From contig NZ_BMSY01000012.1 in assembly GCF_014649395.1 (NCBI RefSeq), positions 1-64,000 of the forward strand: a stretch of DNA of 64,000 nt, given 5' to 3'. Positions 16,472 through 24,923 of the stretch are shown piece after piece. A model generated the notes under the pieces. It did no database searches, was not told where the DNA came from, and was given only the letters and a program-made list of their open reading frames with translations. The first letter of the stretch is position 1. Each line of letters starts with the position of its first letter. This DNA comes from Streptomyces aureoverticillatus (lineage in GTDB: Bacteria; Actinomycetota; Actinomycetes; Streptomycetales; Streptomycetaceae). The position numbers and the translations under genes are program-made.

Positions 16472-16556
16472 ACGAAGGTGGCCGTGCGTCCGGCCTGAAC
16501 AAAGATGGCCGTGCGCCCGGGCCTGATCGCAGACGGCTGTGCGCCCGGCCCTGCCT
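16448..16556 (+). repeat. 27-bp degenerate tandem repeat spanning the gene's stop codon
   Basis: Four copies of about 27 bp follow one another, beginning at 16448, 16475, 16502 and 16530. Each resembles AAGATGGCCGTGCGCCCGGC plus CTGAACG. The first copy is the last codons and stop of the preceding gene; the later copies diverge progressively. Confidence 0.85.
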
Positions 16557-16604
16557 GACGCGCGCCTCCCGCTCGACTGTCAGGCCGCTCCATCTCGGCT
16601 GCCG

Positions 16605-19600
16605 TCAGCGCGGCTTCGCCTCCACAAGGAGCGCGGCCATAGCTGTGTCGGCGTCCTCGTGGTCGCACAAGGCGGACAGTTCATCACGCCAAGGCTGCTC
16701 CCACGAGATCGCCCGCCCAGCCGCGCTCACCAGCGCGAGAGCCATCACGCCGGCGACCGGAGTGCCGCGTTCACGCAGCATGCGCGCAGCGGCGAGCAGA
16801 GCCTCCCGCGCGCGTGGGCCATCGATGTCGAGATACAGATCGGGCCCCTGAGGCAGCCGGTCGGGCCGCTCCTCGACCAAGAGCAGCAGCTTCTCCCAAC
16901 GCGCCGGGTCGTACTGTCCGTGCCGCAGGGCGGAGAGCGACGCCTCCCACAGGAGCCGGGTCGCCTCCCGGGTCAACCCGACGGTGTGCAGGGTCGCAGC
17001 GAGGGCGTCGGCGGCTGGCAGCGCCCCGGCCGGTCCTCGTTGCACCCGCGGTGCGCCGGCGACGCCCGCCAGACGGCGCAGCGCGTCGGCCCGCCCCTGT
17101 GGATCCTGCTCGCCCGCACGCTCCTGGAGTGCGCGGAAGACATCCTTCAGGACACACTCGCCGACCGGCCCGGGCGGGAAGTGCGCCAACCCTTGCGCCG
17201 CGACGCTCCACAGGCGCCGACCGCGCCCGGGGTCGACGACAAGGTCCGCCATGGCCCTCATCGCGTCGCCGGAATCCGGAGTGAGCCATCCCGGCAACGC
17301 CCGGCACGCGGCGACGACGGTGTCGTCGTCGCCCTCACGTACCAGGCGCGCGAGGAAGGGACGGTAGGCGGCGGCCGCGGAGTCGGGCACAGGTCCCACG
17401 CGCGCGTGGATGACGGCATCCCGTCCTGCGGCGTCCGTCACTCCTCTGGTCAGTCGGTCGGCTATCTCCGGGCGGTCGATGACGGCCAGCAGCAGCCGGG
17501 CCACGACGGCGTGCACGTCGCGATGCTGGCCGGGTGCGTCCCAGGCCGCGACGAGGGCGGCGACCGGGGCTTCACCAGTGAGCGTGCCCAGTGCTCGTGC
17601 CGCTTCCTTGCGGGAGCCGACCGGTGTGCCCGGCGCGCAGGCCACGGGCGTGAGCAAGGCGACTGCCTCGCGATCGGGCAGGGTGTCCAGGAGGCCGCGC
17701 AGGGCGGTCATGGCTGCGCGGCCACGTACACCGCCCGTCGCCGCGTGGCGCAGCAGGAGGTCACGGAGCGGTTCCTGCTCCGGAGTCGCGCTGTCGTGGG
17801 CCGTGGTCCGGTGGGCCCGCCGCGTGCCGGTGGCCGAGCCGAGAGCGATGAGTGCCGCGGCCGCGACGGGCTGGGGTGCGGAGTCGGCCAGGTCGGCGAG
17901 CAACCGAGTGTCGTGGAGATACGCGACCGCGTCGGCGCGAGTGCGCAAGGCGGCTTGGCCGTCCTGCGCCACGCTGGCGTGGTGCTGGTCCCATGCGAGG
18001 CGCTGTTCGGGCAGCCAGCGACCGGTGGTCGCCGGGCGCAGCCGTGGCGTCCACGGGGTGGGGCGTGGGCGCACACACCCCTTCAGGCCGTGCTGGGCTG
18101 CCGTGAGGATGCCGTCCATGAGGTCGGTGCGGCGGGTGGTGGCCGTGCGCAGAATCAAGGGCACTGTCGCGAATGAGGCGTCGGTGCCGATCAGTTCGGC
18201 GGCGCGTTGTTCGCGGACGTCGGCCGGTGCCACCCATGCGGCCGCGGCGCGGGCCGAGAGGGCCGGGTCGTCGCCGTCGAGCGCCGTCTGCCGTACCAGC
18301 GCGTCGAGTTCGGGCAGGGCGGCCAGGTGCGGTGCCAGGAGTTCGGCCAGGCAGATGCGGGTTTCCGCACCCGCGCGGGTGTGCGGGCTTGCGGCGTTCC
18401 AGAGGGCGCGCGCCGTCGATTCGTCGAGGTCCAGAGGGCGGACGGGTCCGTCGGAGCGGGAGCGGGGGTCACAGACCACCTCACAGAGCAGTTCCACGGC
18501 GTGCGCGGCCCGGCTCTGACTGCCGCCGACCGCAGCAAGGTGGGCGACGCGGCGCAGCAGGGTCTCTGCGGCACCCAGGGTGCGCGAGGTGGAGTCACGG
18601 GACTGGACGGTGGTGAGGGCCGCGTCACGGAGCACGCGGTCCGGCAACGCTGCGAGCAGACGCGCGGGGGCACCCGCGAGTTGCTCCAAGGCCGCGCGGC
18701 GCACCTCGTCCTGGTCGTGCCAGGCCCGCTCGCAGTCGGTCGCGACGCGCGCGAACTCATCCGGGTCGCCCTCGAGTTCGGCGCAGGCGAGCAGTGCGGG
18801 CCAGGCCATGGCCCGGAGATGGGATCGGTGCCGCTCGGTGAGGGCGCGCAGGAGCGGTTCGCCCTCGGTGAGCGGAAGGACGGTGGCGAGCCGGCACACC
18901 GCCAGGTCGCGGCGCGACCGCTCCAGCAGAGGCCGGACGACGCGGGTCCGGTCGGCCGGATCGAGCGCGGCGAGCGTGGACAGCGGGATGCCGTGGACGG
19001 CACGCGACCGCGCCGTGCGTTGCGCTACGAGGCGGCCGCGTTCCGGTGAGGGCAGCAGCGCCAGCAGACCGTCCGGTGTGATGTCCACGCGTCCCTGGCC
19101 GCCGCGGCGGGCGCGCGCGGCCGGGCAGCGCCCTGCGAGCTCTGCCAGGTCGGCGGGTGGGAGTGTGCGCAGGGCGCGCCGCGCGGCGGATGGCAGCGGC
19201 CCTGCGGGCAGCGCGACTTCGCGGGGTGACCCGTCGGAGTCGGGCGGCGCGGCACGCAGCGCGTCGAGCATCTGGGCGGGGTGTCGCAGCAGGGTGCGGA
19301 TGGCCGCGCCGGTGAGGAGGGCGGGCTCTGCCCGCAGGAGCAGCAGGGCGGCCTCGGGATCGCGCCGTGCCGCGAGGCTCGCGGGTGCCCGGTAGCCACG
19401 CGTGAGCCGGTGGCGGTGGTGGTGGTCGGTGGCTTGTTGCAGGCGCGCGGCCATCAGTCTCGCCACCGCCACCGGGGCGGTGCGGGCCAGGGTGTGGAGC
19501 ACGCCCTGGGGAGGGTCGAGGCGGGGCAGCCAGGCGGCGACGGTTTCGGTGGGGCAAGCGGGCAGGAGGAGGGCGGCTTCCCGAGCTCCGAACCGGTCGT

Positions 19601-20054
19601 GCACGGTGGGCAGCAGTTGTCCGGCAAGGGTGTCGCGGCGGCTGAGCCGCAGAACGCGGTACGTCTCGTGCCGTGTCGCGGCGACGGGGCTCAGCGCGAG
19701 CTGTTCCAGGGCCTTGGTGTCCACGGGCAGCCGGATGGCCGCGGCGAGGGCGCGACGGCGCAGCTGTGGGTCGGTCAGTGCGGTGGCGACCGCGGTGAGG
19801 TCGCGACGGGCGACGGCGAGGAAGAGGGCCGTGTGGCGTTCGTCCGAGGTCCCGGCGTCGAGGGTTCGGTGCAGCGCGGCGTACGCGTGCGGGGCCAGGG
19901 TCCGGGCGTAGCGCGCGAGGGCGCTCATGCGAGCCGGGAAGGGCAGGGGGTCGAAGTGGGCTCTGAGCCAGGCCGCGGTCAGGGGCGCGGGTGCGCTCCG
20001 AGGCACGGGCGGGGACTGCGGCGTGTGCGGCTGGGGCGCGTCGTGTCGGGCCAT
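16605..20054 (-). CDS. Very large HEAT-like repeat protein of unknown function
   Basis: A 1149-residue protein with no catalytic signature I can find. It consists almost entirely of short amphipathic helices rich in Leu, Ala and Arg, arranged in HEAT-like pairs. Examples are DPQLRRRALAAAIRLPVDTK near residue 95, LLPLTEGEPLLRAL-type pairs in the middle, and GGVRGRAAMTALRGLLDTLP near 780. The first 25 residues are Pro/His-rich and disordered. There is no signal peptide or membrane helix, so it is probably a cytoplasmic scaffold. The ATG at 20054 opens the frame. It stands alone, followed by the tandem repeats at 16.5 kb. Proteins of this size and layout occur in Streptomyces as uncharacterised HEAT-repeat proteins. 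Confidence 0.75.
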   Translation of the reverse strand: MARHDAPQPHTPQSPPVPRSAPAPLTAAWLRAHFDPLPFPARMSALARYARTLAPHAYAALHRTLDAGTSDERHTALFLAVARRDLTAVATALTDPQLRRRALAAAIRLPVDTKALEQLALSPVAATRHETYRVLRLSRRDTLAGQLLPTVHDRFGAREAALLLPACPTETVAAWLPRLDPPQGVLHTLARTAPVAVARLMAARLQQATDHHHRHRLTRGYRAPASLAARRDPEAALLLLRAEPALLTGAAIRTLLRHPAQMLDALRAAPPDSDGSPREVALPAGPLPSAARRALRTLPPADLAELAGRCPAARARRGGQGRVDITPDGLLALLPSPERGRLVAQRTARSRAVHGIPLSTLAALDPADRTRVVRPLLERSRRDLAVCRLATVLPLTEGEPLLRALTERHRSHLRAMAWPALLACAELEGDPDEFARVATDCERAWHDQDEVRRAALEQLAGAPARLLAALPDRVLRDAALTTVQSRDSTSRTLGAAETLLRRVAHLAAVGGSQSRAAHAVELLCEVVCDPRSRSDGPVRPLDLDESTARALWNAASPHTRAGAETRICLAELLAPHLAALPELDALVRQTALDGDDPALSARAAAAWVAPADVREQRAAELIGTDASFATVPLILRTATTRRTDLMDGILTAAQHGLKGCVRPRPTPWTPRLRPATTGRWLPEQRLAWDQHHASVAQDGQAALRTRADAVAYLHDTRLLADLADSAPQPVAAAALIALGSATGTRRAHRTTAHDSATPEQEPLRDLLLRHAATGGVRGRAAMTALRGLLDTLPDREAVALLTPVACAPGTPVGSRKEAARALGTLTGEAPVAALVAAWDAPGQHRDVHAVVARLLLAVIDRPEIADRLTRGVTDAAGRDAVIHARVGPVPDSAAAAYRPFLARLVREGDDDTVVAACRALPGWLTPDSGDAMRAMADLVVDPGRGRRLWSVAAQGLAHFPPGPVGECVLKDVFRALQERAGEQDPQGRADALRRLAGVAGAPRVQRGPAGALPAADALAATLHTVGLTREATRLLWEASLSALRHGQYDPARWEKLLLLVEERPDRLPQGPDLYLDIDGPRAREALLAAARMLRERGTPVAGVMALALVSAAGRAISWEQPWRDELSALCDHEDADTAMAALLVEAKPR

Positions 20055-20417
20055 CAGCGATCACCGTGGGATCGCTGGGCCTCCTTTCCGGAAGTCATGG
20101 ACGTCATGATCACGGGCGAACGCCCGCCGCCGCAATGGGTTTTCCGATCCGCGCGGGTTTCCCGTTTCCCCACGGACTTCCCGGTCCCCCACGGGCCTCC
20201 TCCCGCTCCGCGCGGGTCCCCTCCCGCTCCGCGCGGTTCCCGCCGATCCGCCCGCGGGGCGGCGTACGACTGCTCCGCGGGCGCTGAGTGGTGGCGGCCG
20301 GAGGGGTGGGGTGGCCGCACGGGGGGTGCGTGGTCTTCGTAGTCCTCGTCGTGGGCGTCCTGCTCTTCGTGGACCTAGGCCGGGTGCCTTGTCCGGGCGG
20401 TGAGCCGTGGTGGCGGC
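20055..20417. other. Repeat-bearing intergenic stretch
   Basis: About 360 bases with no convincing gene. It contains an approximate two-copy tandem repeat of CCTCCCGCTCCGCGCGG (20199-20219 and 20220-20240) and related GC-rich short repeats around 20150-20260. The promoter of the 1149-residue protein should lie at its left end. Confidence 0.5.
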
Positions 20418-20600
20418 TCAGCGGCCGATCTCCTTGCGGGTGACGCGGCGCAGCCTGCGCCGCTGCCCGGAGTCGAGCGTCAGATACGCCGCCGCCGGGA
20501 CGCCGAGCACGATCAGGAGCGCGGCCCACCAGGGCAACCAGATCAACAGGATGATCCCTGCCGCCACGCCTCCCGCGGCGATCTTCGCCTTCTTCGACAT
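20418..20600 (-). CDS. Small membrane protein
   Basis: A 60-residue protein starting MSKKAKIAAGGVAAGIILLI. A basic N-terminus is followed by one or two closely spaced hydrophobic segments (about residues 8-40, IILLIWLPWWAALLIVLGVP) and a very basic tail, GQRRRLRRVTRKEIGR. The layout is that of a small inner-membrane protein with a positively charged cytoplasmic tail. GGAGG lies 8 nt before the ATG, good spacing. I do not recognise a family. It sits just downstream of the desaturase gene on the same strand, with a gap of about 106 nt, and could be co-transcribed with it. Confidence 0.6.
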   Translation of the reverse strand: MSKKAKIAAGGVAAGIILLIWLPWWAALLIVLGVPAAAYLTLDSGQRRRLRRVTRKEIGR

Positions 20601-20706
20601 GTCCGTCGCCTCCTTCACGGCTGTTGCCGCTCTCTGTCTTGAGAAACGGGATCGGACCGCGCCCAGTTCCGGGCGACGACCCTGACCGATCCCTGACGTA
20701 CGACCC

Positions 20707-21762
20707 TTACTCGACCCTGAGTGGTTCGCCCACCTCGTGCATGTGGCGCAGTACCTGCCGGTAGGAGTCGACGAGCCCGGTCTCCGCGTAAGACATACCC
20801 ACAGCATGACAGTGCGCGCGGACCAAGGGCTGGGCCAGCCTCAGATGCGGCCGGGGCATGCTCGGGAACAGATGGTGCTCGATCTGGTAGTTCAGTCCGC
20901 CGAGGAACCAGTCGGTGAGGGCGCCGCCGCGGATGTTCCGGGAGGTGAGGACCTGCCGCTTCAGGTGTCCCCAGCGCTCGCCATCGGGGTCGGGCATCTC
21001 CATGCCCTTGTGGTTGGGGGCGAAGGCCATGCCCAGGTGCAGGCCGAAAAGCGCCTGGTGGAGGGCGGCGAAGGCGAGCGCGTGGCCCAGGGGCATCGCG
21101 GTCAGCAAAAGCGTCACGTATCCAGCGAGATGCAGCACCAGAAGAGGGCCTTCGACGGCTCGTTCGCGCGGGCTCTGTCGGCGCAGGTCGCGGAAGCCGT
21201 AGATCTTCATGGCGATGCCCTGCAGCAGCGTCAGGGGGAAGAACAGCCACGCCTGGTTGCGGGTGAGCCAGCTGCGGAAGCCGGCGCGGAGCCTGGCCTG
21301 CTTCGCGGTGAACACCAGGATGTCGGCGGCGACATCGGGGTCCTTCTCGATGTGGTTGGGGTTGGCGTGGTGCCGGTTGTGCTTGTCGTTCCACCAGCCG
21401 ACGCTCATGCCCAGGAGCAGGTTGCCGTGGACGAGGCCGATGAGACGCGCCACCGCGCGGTTGCCGGTTATCTGGGAGTGCCCGGCGTCGTGTCCGATGA
21501 AGGCGGTGCGGGTGCACAACACGGAGAGCACGGGCGCCAGGAGCAGTACCCACCAGGTGTGCCCGAGGGCGAACAAGCCCATGCCCACACCCACCAGGGC
21601 CGCGGCGTTGACGGCCATGCTGCGCGCGTACCAGCCCGTGCGCCGGTCGAGGAGCCCCCGATTCTTGATGGCGCGCAGGAGCGGCGCGAAGTCGCTCCCG
21701 GAGGGGTGCCGTGCGGTGACATCGGTGGGGCGTTCCGCGACGGCTGTGGCAGCCTGGGGCAT
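20707..21762 (-). CDS. Membrane fatty-acid desaturase
   Basis: A 351-residue integral-membrane fatty-acid desaturase. All three histidine boxes that bind the di-iron centre are present: HDAGH near residue 90, HNRHH near 125, and QIEHH near 307, the last with the Q-x-x-H-H form of front-end and acyl-lipid desaturases. Several hydrophobic segments surround them (AVNAAALVGVGMGLFALGHT, YVTLLLTAMPLGHALAFAAL). It should introduce a double bond into membrane-lipid acyl chains using oxygen and reduced ferredoxin. No ferredoxin or reductase gene is adjacent. The ATG at 21762 is the natural start. Confidence 0.9.
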   Translation of the reverse strand: MPQAATAVAERPTDVTARHPSGSDFAPLLRAIKNRGLLDRRTGWYARSMAVNAAALVGVGMGLFALGHTWWVLLLAPVLSVLCTRTAFIGHDAGHSQITGNRAVARLIGLVHGNLLLGMSVGWWNDKHNRHHANPNHIEKDPDVAADILVFTAKQARLRAGFRSWLTRNQAWLFFPLTLLQGIAMKIYGFRDLRRQSPRERAVEGPLLVLHLAGYVTLLLTAMPLGHALAFAALHQALFGLHLGMAFAPNHKGMEMPDPDGERWGHLKRQVLTSRNIRGGALTDWFLGGLNYQIEHHLFPSMPRPHLRLAQPLVRAHCHAVGMSYAETGLVDSYRQVLRHMHEVGEPLRVE

Positions 21763-21870
21763 GGCGAGGTTCTCCGGTCTCCGTGAGGATGCGCTGACCT
21801 CAGAAAACGTACGGATCTGTGACCTTCGGCAACCATGGCGCCATCACCCGTGTTCAGCCGGGGGCCAGCG

Positions 21871-21930
21871 CCCGCGCGGAGGGGTGCTGGGTACACCCCG
21901 TCCGCGCGGAGCGGTACTGAGCACGCCCCC
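21871..21930. repeat. 30-bp imperfect tandem duplication
   Basis: Two adjacent 30-bp copies (21871-21900 and 21901-21930), each of the form CCGCGCGGAG followed by a GGT..TG/ACTG and CACCCC/CGCCCC tail, with several mismatches. They lie in the divergent intergenic region between the desaturase and SNF2 genes. Confidence 0.75.
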
Positions 21931-22037
21931 GGAGAAGTGAGGCAGATCACTCCAAACGGGACTCTCAAGGGAAAGATCGCGATGTATCCTCGGGCGCTCC
22001 GGTCTCATTAGTCAAACTTGAGGAATGCGCCATCGCT

Positions 22038-24923
22038 GTGCACAGGCTCCCCGCTGTCACCCCCTCCGAGATCTCTGAACTGTCCCGCTGCTCCGTCGTG
22101 TTCGTGCCCGGGGACCCCGGACGCACCGGCCACGTCGCGTTCTGGCAGACCGACGGCGCCACCCCGCCCACGTCGGCATCGGCCACCATCAGTGAGCTGA
22201 ACGTCGCCACGCCCGACACCGAGGGAATCCGCCTCGACGTCGTACCGGCGGCGCTGCTGCCGGTCGCTACCGCGCTGCCCGTCCTCACGCGCGCGCGGGC
22301 GGCATCCGGCGCGCACCCTACTGCCGCGTTCTGGGGCTCGGCGGCCGTGCTCGCACTGCAACTGGCCGCCCGGGGACTGCTGTTGCCAGGGCTCACCGAC
22401 AGCGACCACGACGCCTGGCGCGCGGGCCCGTTGAGCGCCGAGGACCTGCGCAGGCTGCGCGACCTCGCCGCCACCATGCCTCCCGCCGCCCATGCCGTCC
22501 CCCTCGACGCCGGTCCGCCGGCGCGGCTGCCGGCGCCGGAGCGGCTGCTGCACCAGTTCCTGGACGCGGTCGCCGACACGCTCCCCCGCTCCCCCGCAGC
22601 CGTGTCGGCCGCCGGGCATCCCGCGTTCGCCTCGCCGGAACCCCAGCACGTGCCCGCGCAACGCGCCTGGGCCACCGACGTCGCCGCGGGCCACGACTCC
22701 GGGGTCCGGATCTCGCTGCGCGTCGAGGTGCCCGGCCTCGTGTCGGACACCTCCGTGGAAACCCGGCTGCCGTTCCGGGCCGTCGTCCAGGTCCACAGCG
22801 TCAGTGACCCGGCACTCGTCGCGGACGCCGCCGAGGTATGGGCCGGTACCGGCGCCGCCGGGGCGTTCGGGCCGCGCGCCCGGATGGATTCCCTGCTGGC
22901 CCTGCGCCGCGCCACGCGCGCGTGGGCACCGCTCGGGCCGCTCCTCTCGGCGCCGGTGCCGGACGCGATCGAACTCGCCGACGAGGAGGTCACGGACCTT
23001 CTGGGCGAGGGAGCGCGCATGCTCGCCGCGGCCGGCGTGGACGTGCACTGGCCCAGGGAGCTCGCCCGCAGCCTCACCGCCCGCGCGGTCATCGGTCCCG
23101 ACGACCCCGAGGGCTCGGACAGCGGCGGCGAGAAGGGCCCGGGAAAGCTCGGGTCGGACGCGCCGTCGTACCTCTCCGCCGACGCGCTGCTGGCTTTCAA
23201 CTGGCGCTTCGCGCTGGGCGACCAGGAGCTGACCCGCGAGGAGCTCGACCGCCTCGCGGAGGCCAACCGGCCGGTGGTGCGCCTGCGCGACCAGTGGGTG
23301 CTCATCGATCCCGACGAGGCACGGCGCGCCCGAACTCAGCAGGACCACAAGGTCACCCCCATCGACGCGTTGAGCGCCGCCCTGACCGGCACGACGGAGG
23401 TGCAGGGCCGCCGCGTCGACGTCGAACCCACGGGCTGGCTCGCGACCCTGCGCGAGCGCCTGGCGGACCCCGAGGGCATGGACCCCGTCGGCCAGCCCGC
23501 GGCGCTCGCCGCCGACCTGCGCGACTACCAGTTGCGGGGCCTCAACTGGCTGGCCCGGATGACGTCCTTGGGGCTCGGCGGGTGCCTCGCCGACGACATG
23601 GGCCTCGGCAAGACCATCACCCTGATCTCGCTGCATCTGCACCGTCAGAGCGACGAGGCGACCGCGGGGCCCACCCTCGTCGTCTGTCCGACCTCGCTGA
23701 TGGGCAACTGGCAGCGGGAGATCGAGAAGTTCGCGCCCGGCACGGCCGTCCGCCGCTTCCATGGGGCGCAGCGCGGCCTGGACGATCTTGTGGACGGCGA
23801 GTTCGTGCTGACCACCTACGGAACGATGCGGCTGGACGCGGAGCGGCTCGCGCCGGTCGGCTGGGGCATGGTCGTCGCCGACGAGGCTCAGCACGTCAAG
23901 AACCCGTACTCGGCCACCGCGAAGCAGCTTCGCACCATCAGCGCACGCGCGCGCGTGGCCCTCACCGGCACCCCGGTGGAGAACAACCTCTCCGAGCTGT
24001 GGGCGATCCTCGACTGGACGACTCCGGGGCTGCTCGGCAGGCTCGGCACCTTCCGCACCCGCTACGCCCAGGCCGTGGAAGGCGGCACCGATCCAGCCGC
24101 GGCCGAGCGGCTCTCCCAACTGGTGCGCCCCTTCTTGCTGCGCCGCCGCAAGTCCGACCCGGGGATCGCCCCCGAACTGCCGCCGAAGACGGAGACCGAC
24201 CGCGCCGTCTCCCTCAGCGCCGAACAGGCGGGCCTCTACGAAGCGGTGGTCCGCGAGACGCTGGCCGAGATCTCCGGAGTCGACGGTTTCGCCCGCCGCG
24301 GTCTGATCGTCAAGCTGCTGACCGGCCTGAAGCAGATCTGCAACCACCCCGCGCAGTACCTCAAGGAAGACGAGCCGCGCATCACCGGCCGCTCCGGGAA
24401 GCTGGAGCTCCTGGACGAACTGCTCGACACGATCCTCGCCGAGGAGGCGAGCGTGCTCGTCTTCACGCAGTACGTGCAGATGGCGCGTCTCATCGAACAG
24501 CATCTGTCGTCCCGCGGCATCCCTTCGCAGTTCCTTCACGGCGGGACTTCGGTGCCCGCGCGCGAGACGATGGTCCGGCGCTTCCAGGACGGCGAAGTCC
24601 CGGTCTTCCTGCTGTCGTTGAAGGCGGCGGGCACGGGTCTCAACCTCACGCGGGCCGAGCATGTCGTGCACTACGACCGGTGGTGGAACCCCGCCGTCGA
24701 GGCCCAGGCCACCGACCGCGCCTACCGCATCGGCCAGACGCAGCCCGTGCAGGTGCACCGGCTGATCGCGGAGGGCACCATCGAGGACCGCATCGCCGAG
24801 ATGCTGCTGCGCAAGCGCGAACTCGCCGACGCCGTCCTCGGTTCCGGCGAGGCGGCGCTCACCGAGCTGACCGACGCCGAACTGGCCGACCTGGTCGAGC
24901 TGCGAGGGGGGACGGCGCGATGA
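22038..24923 (+). CDS. SNF2-family DEAD/DEAH helicase
   Basis: A 961-residue Swi2/Snf2-family ATPase, a DNA translocase. The N-terminal half holds an SNF2-associated region of the bacterial type. The motor follows: ADDMGLGKTITLIS near 517-531 (motif I), VADEAQHVKN near 614 (DEAQ box), ALTGTPVENNLSELWAILDW near 640-659 (motif III), VLVFTQYVQMARLIEQHL near 805, and SLKAAGTGLNLTRAEHVVHY near 858 with RAYRIGQTQPVQVHRLIAEG near 894-913 (motifs V and VI). The GTG at 22038 follows TTGAGG by about 13 nt. The stop overlaps the start of the SWIM-finger gene by ATGA, so the pair is translationally coupled. Likely roles are DNA remodelling or repair; the target is unknown. Confidence 0.9.
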   Translation: MHRLPAVTPSEISELSRCSVVFVPGDPGRTGHVAFWQTDGATPPTSASATISELNVATPDTEGIRLDVVPAALLPVATALPVLTRARAASGAHPTAAFWGSAAVLALQLAARGLLLPGLTDSDHDAWRAGPLSAEDLRRLRDLAATMPPAAHAVPLDAGPPARLPAPERLLHQFLDAVADTLPRSPAAVSAAGHPAFASPEPQHVPAQRAWATDVAAGHDSGVRISLRVEVPGLVSDTSVETRLPFRAVVQVHSVSDPALVADAAEVWAGTGAAGAFGPRARMDSLLALRRATRAWAPLGPLLSAPVPDAIELADEEVTDLLGEGARMLAAAGVDVHWPRELARSLTARAVIGPDDPEGSDSGGEKGPGKLGSDAPSYLSADALLAFNWRFALGDQELTREELDRLAEANRPVVRLRDQWVLIDPDEARRARTQQDHKVTPIDALSAALTGTTEVQGRRVDVEPTGWLATLRERLADPEGMDPVGQPAALAADLRDYQLRGLNWLARMTSLGLGGCLADDMGLGKTITLISLHLHRQSDEATAGPTLVVCPTSLMGNWQREIEKFAPGTAVRRFHGAQRGLDDLVDGEFVLTTYGTMRLDAERLAPVGWGMVVADEAQHVKNPYSATAKQLRTISARARVALTGTPVENNLSELWAILDWTTPGLLGRLGTFRTRYAQAVEGGTDPAAAERLSQLVRPFLLRRRKSDPGIAPELPPKTETDRAVSLSAEQAGLYEAVVRETLAEISGVDGFARRGLIVKLLTGLKQICNHPAQYLKEDEPRITGRSGKLELLDELLDTILAEEASVLVFTQYVQMARLIEQHLSSRGIPSQFLHGGTSVPARETMVRRFQDGEVPVFLLSLKAAGTGLNLTRAEHVVHYDRWWNPAVEAQATDRAYRIGQTQPVQVHRLIAEGTIEDRIAEMLLRKRELADAVLGSGEAALTELTDAELADLVELRGGTAR

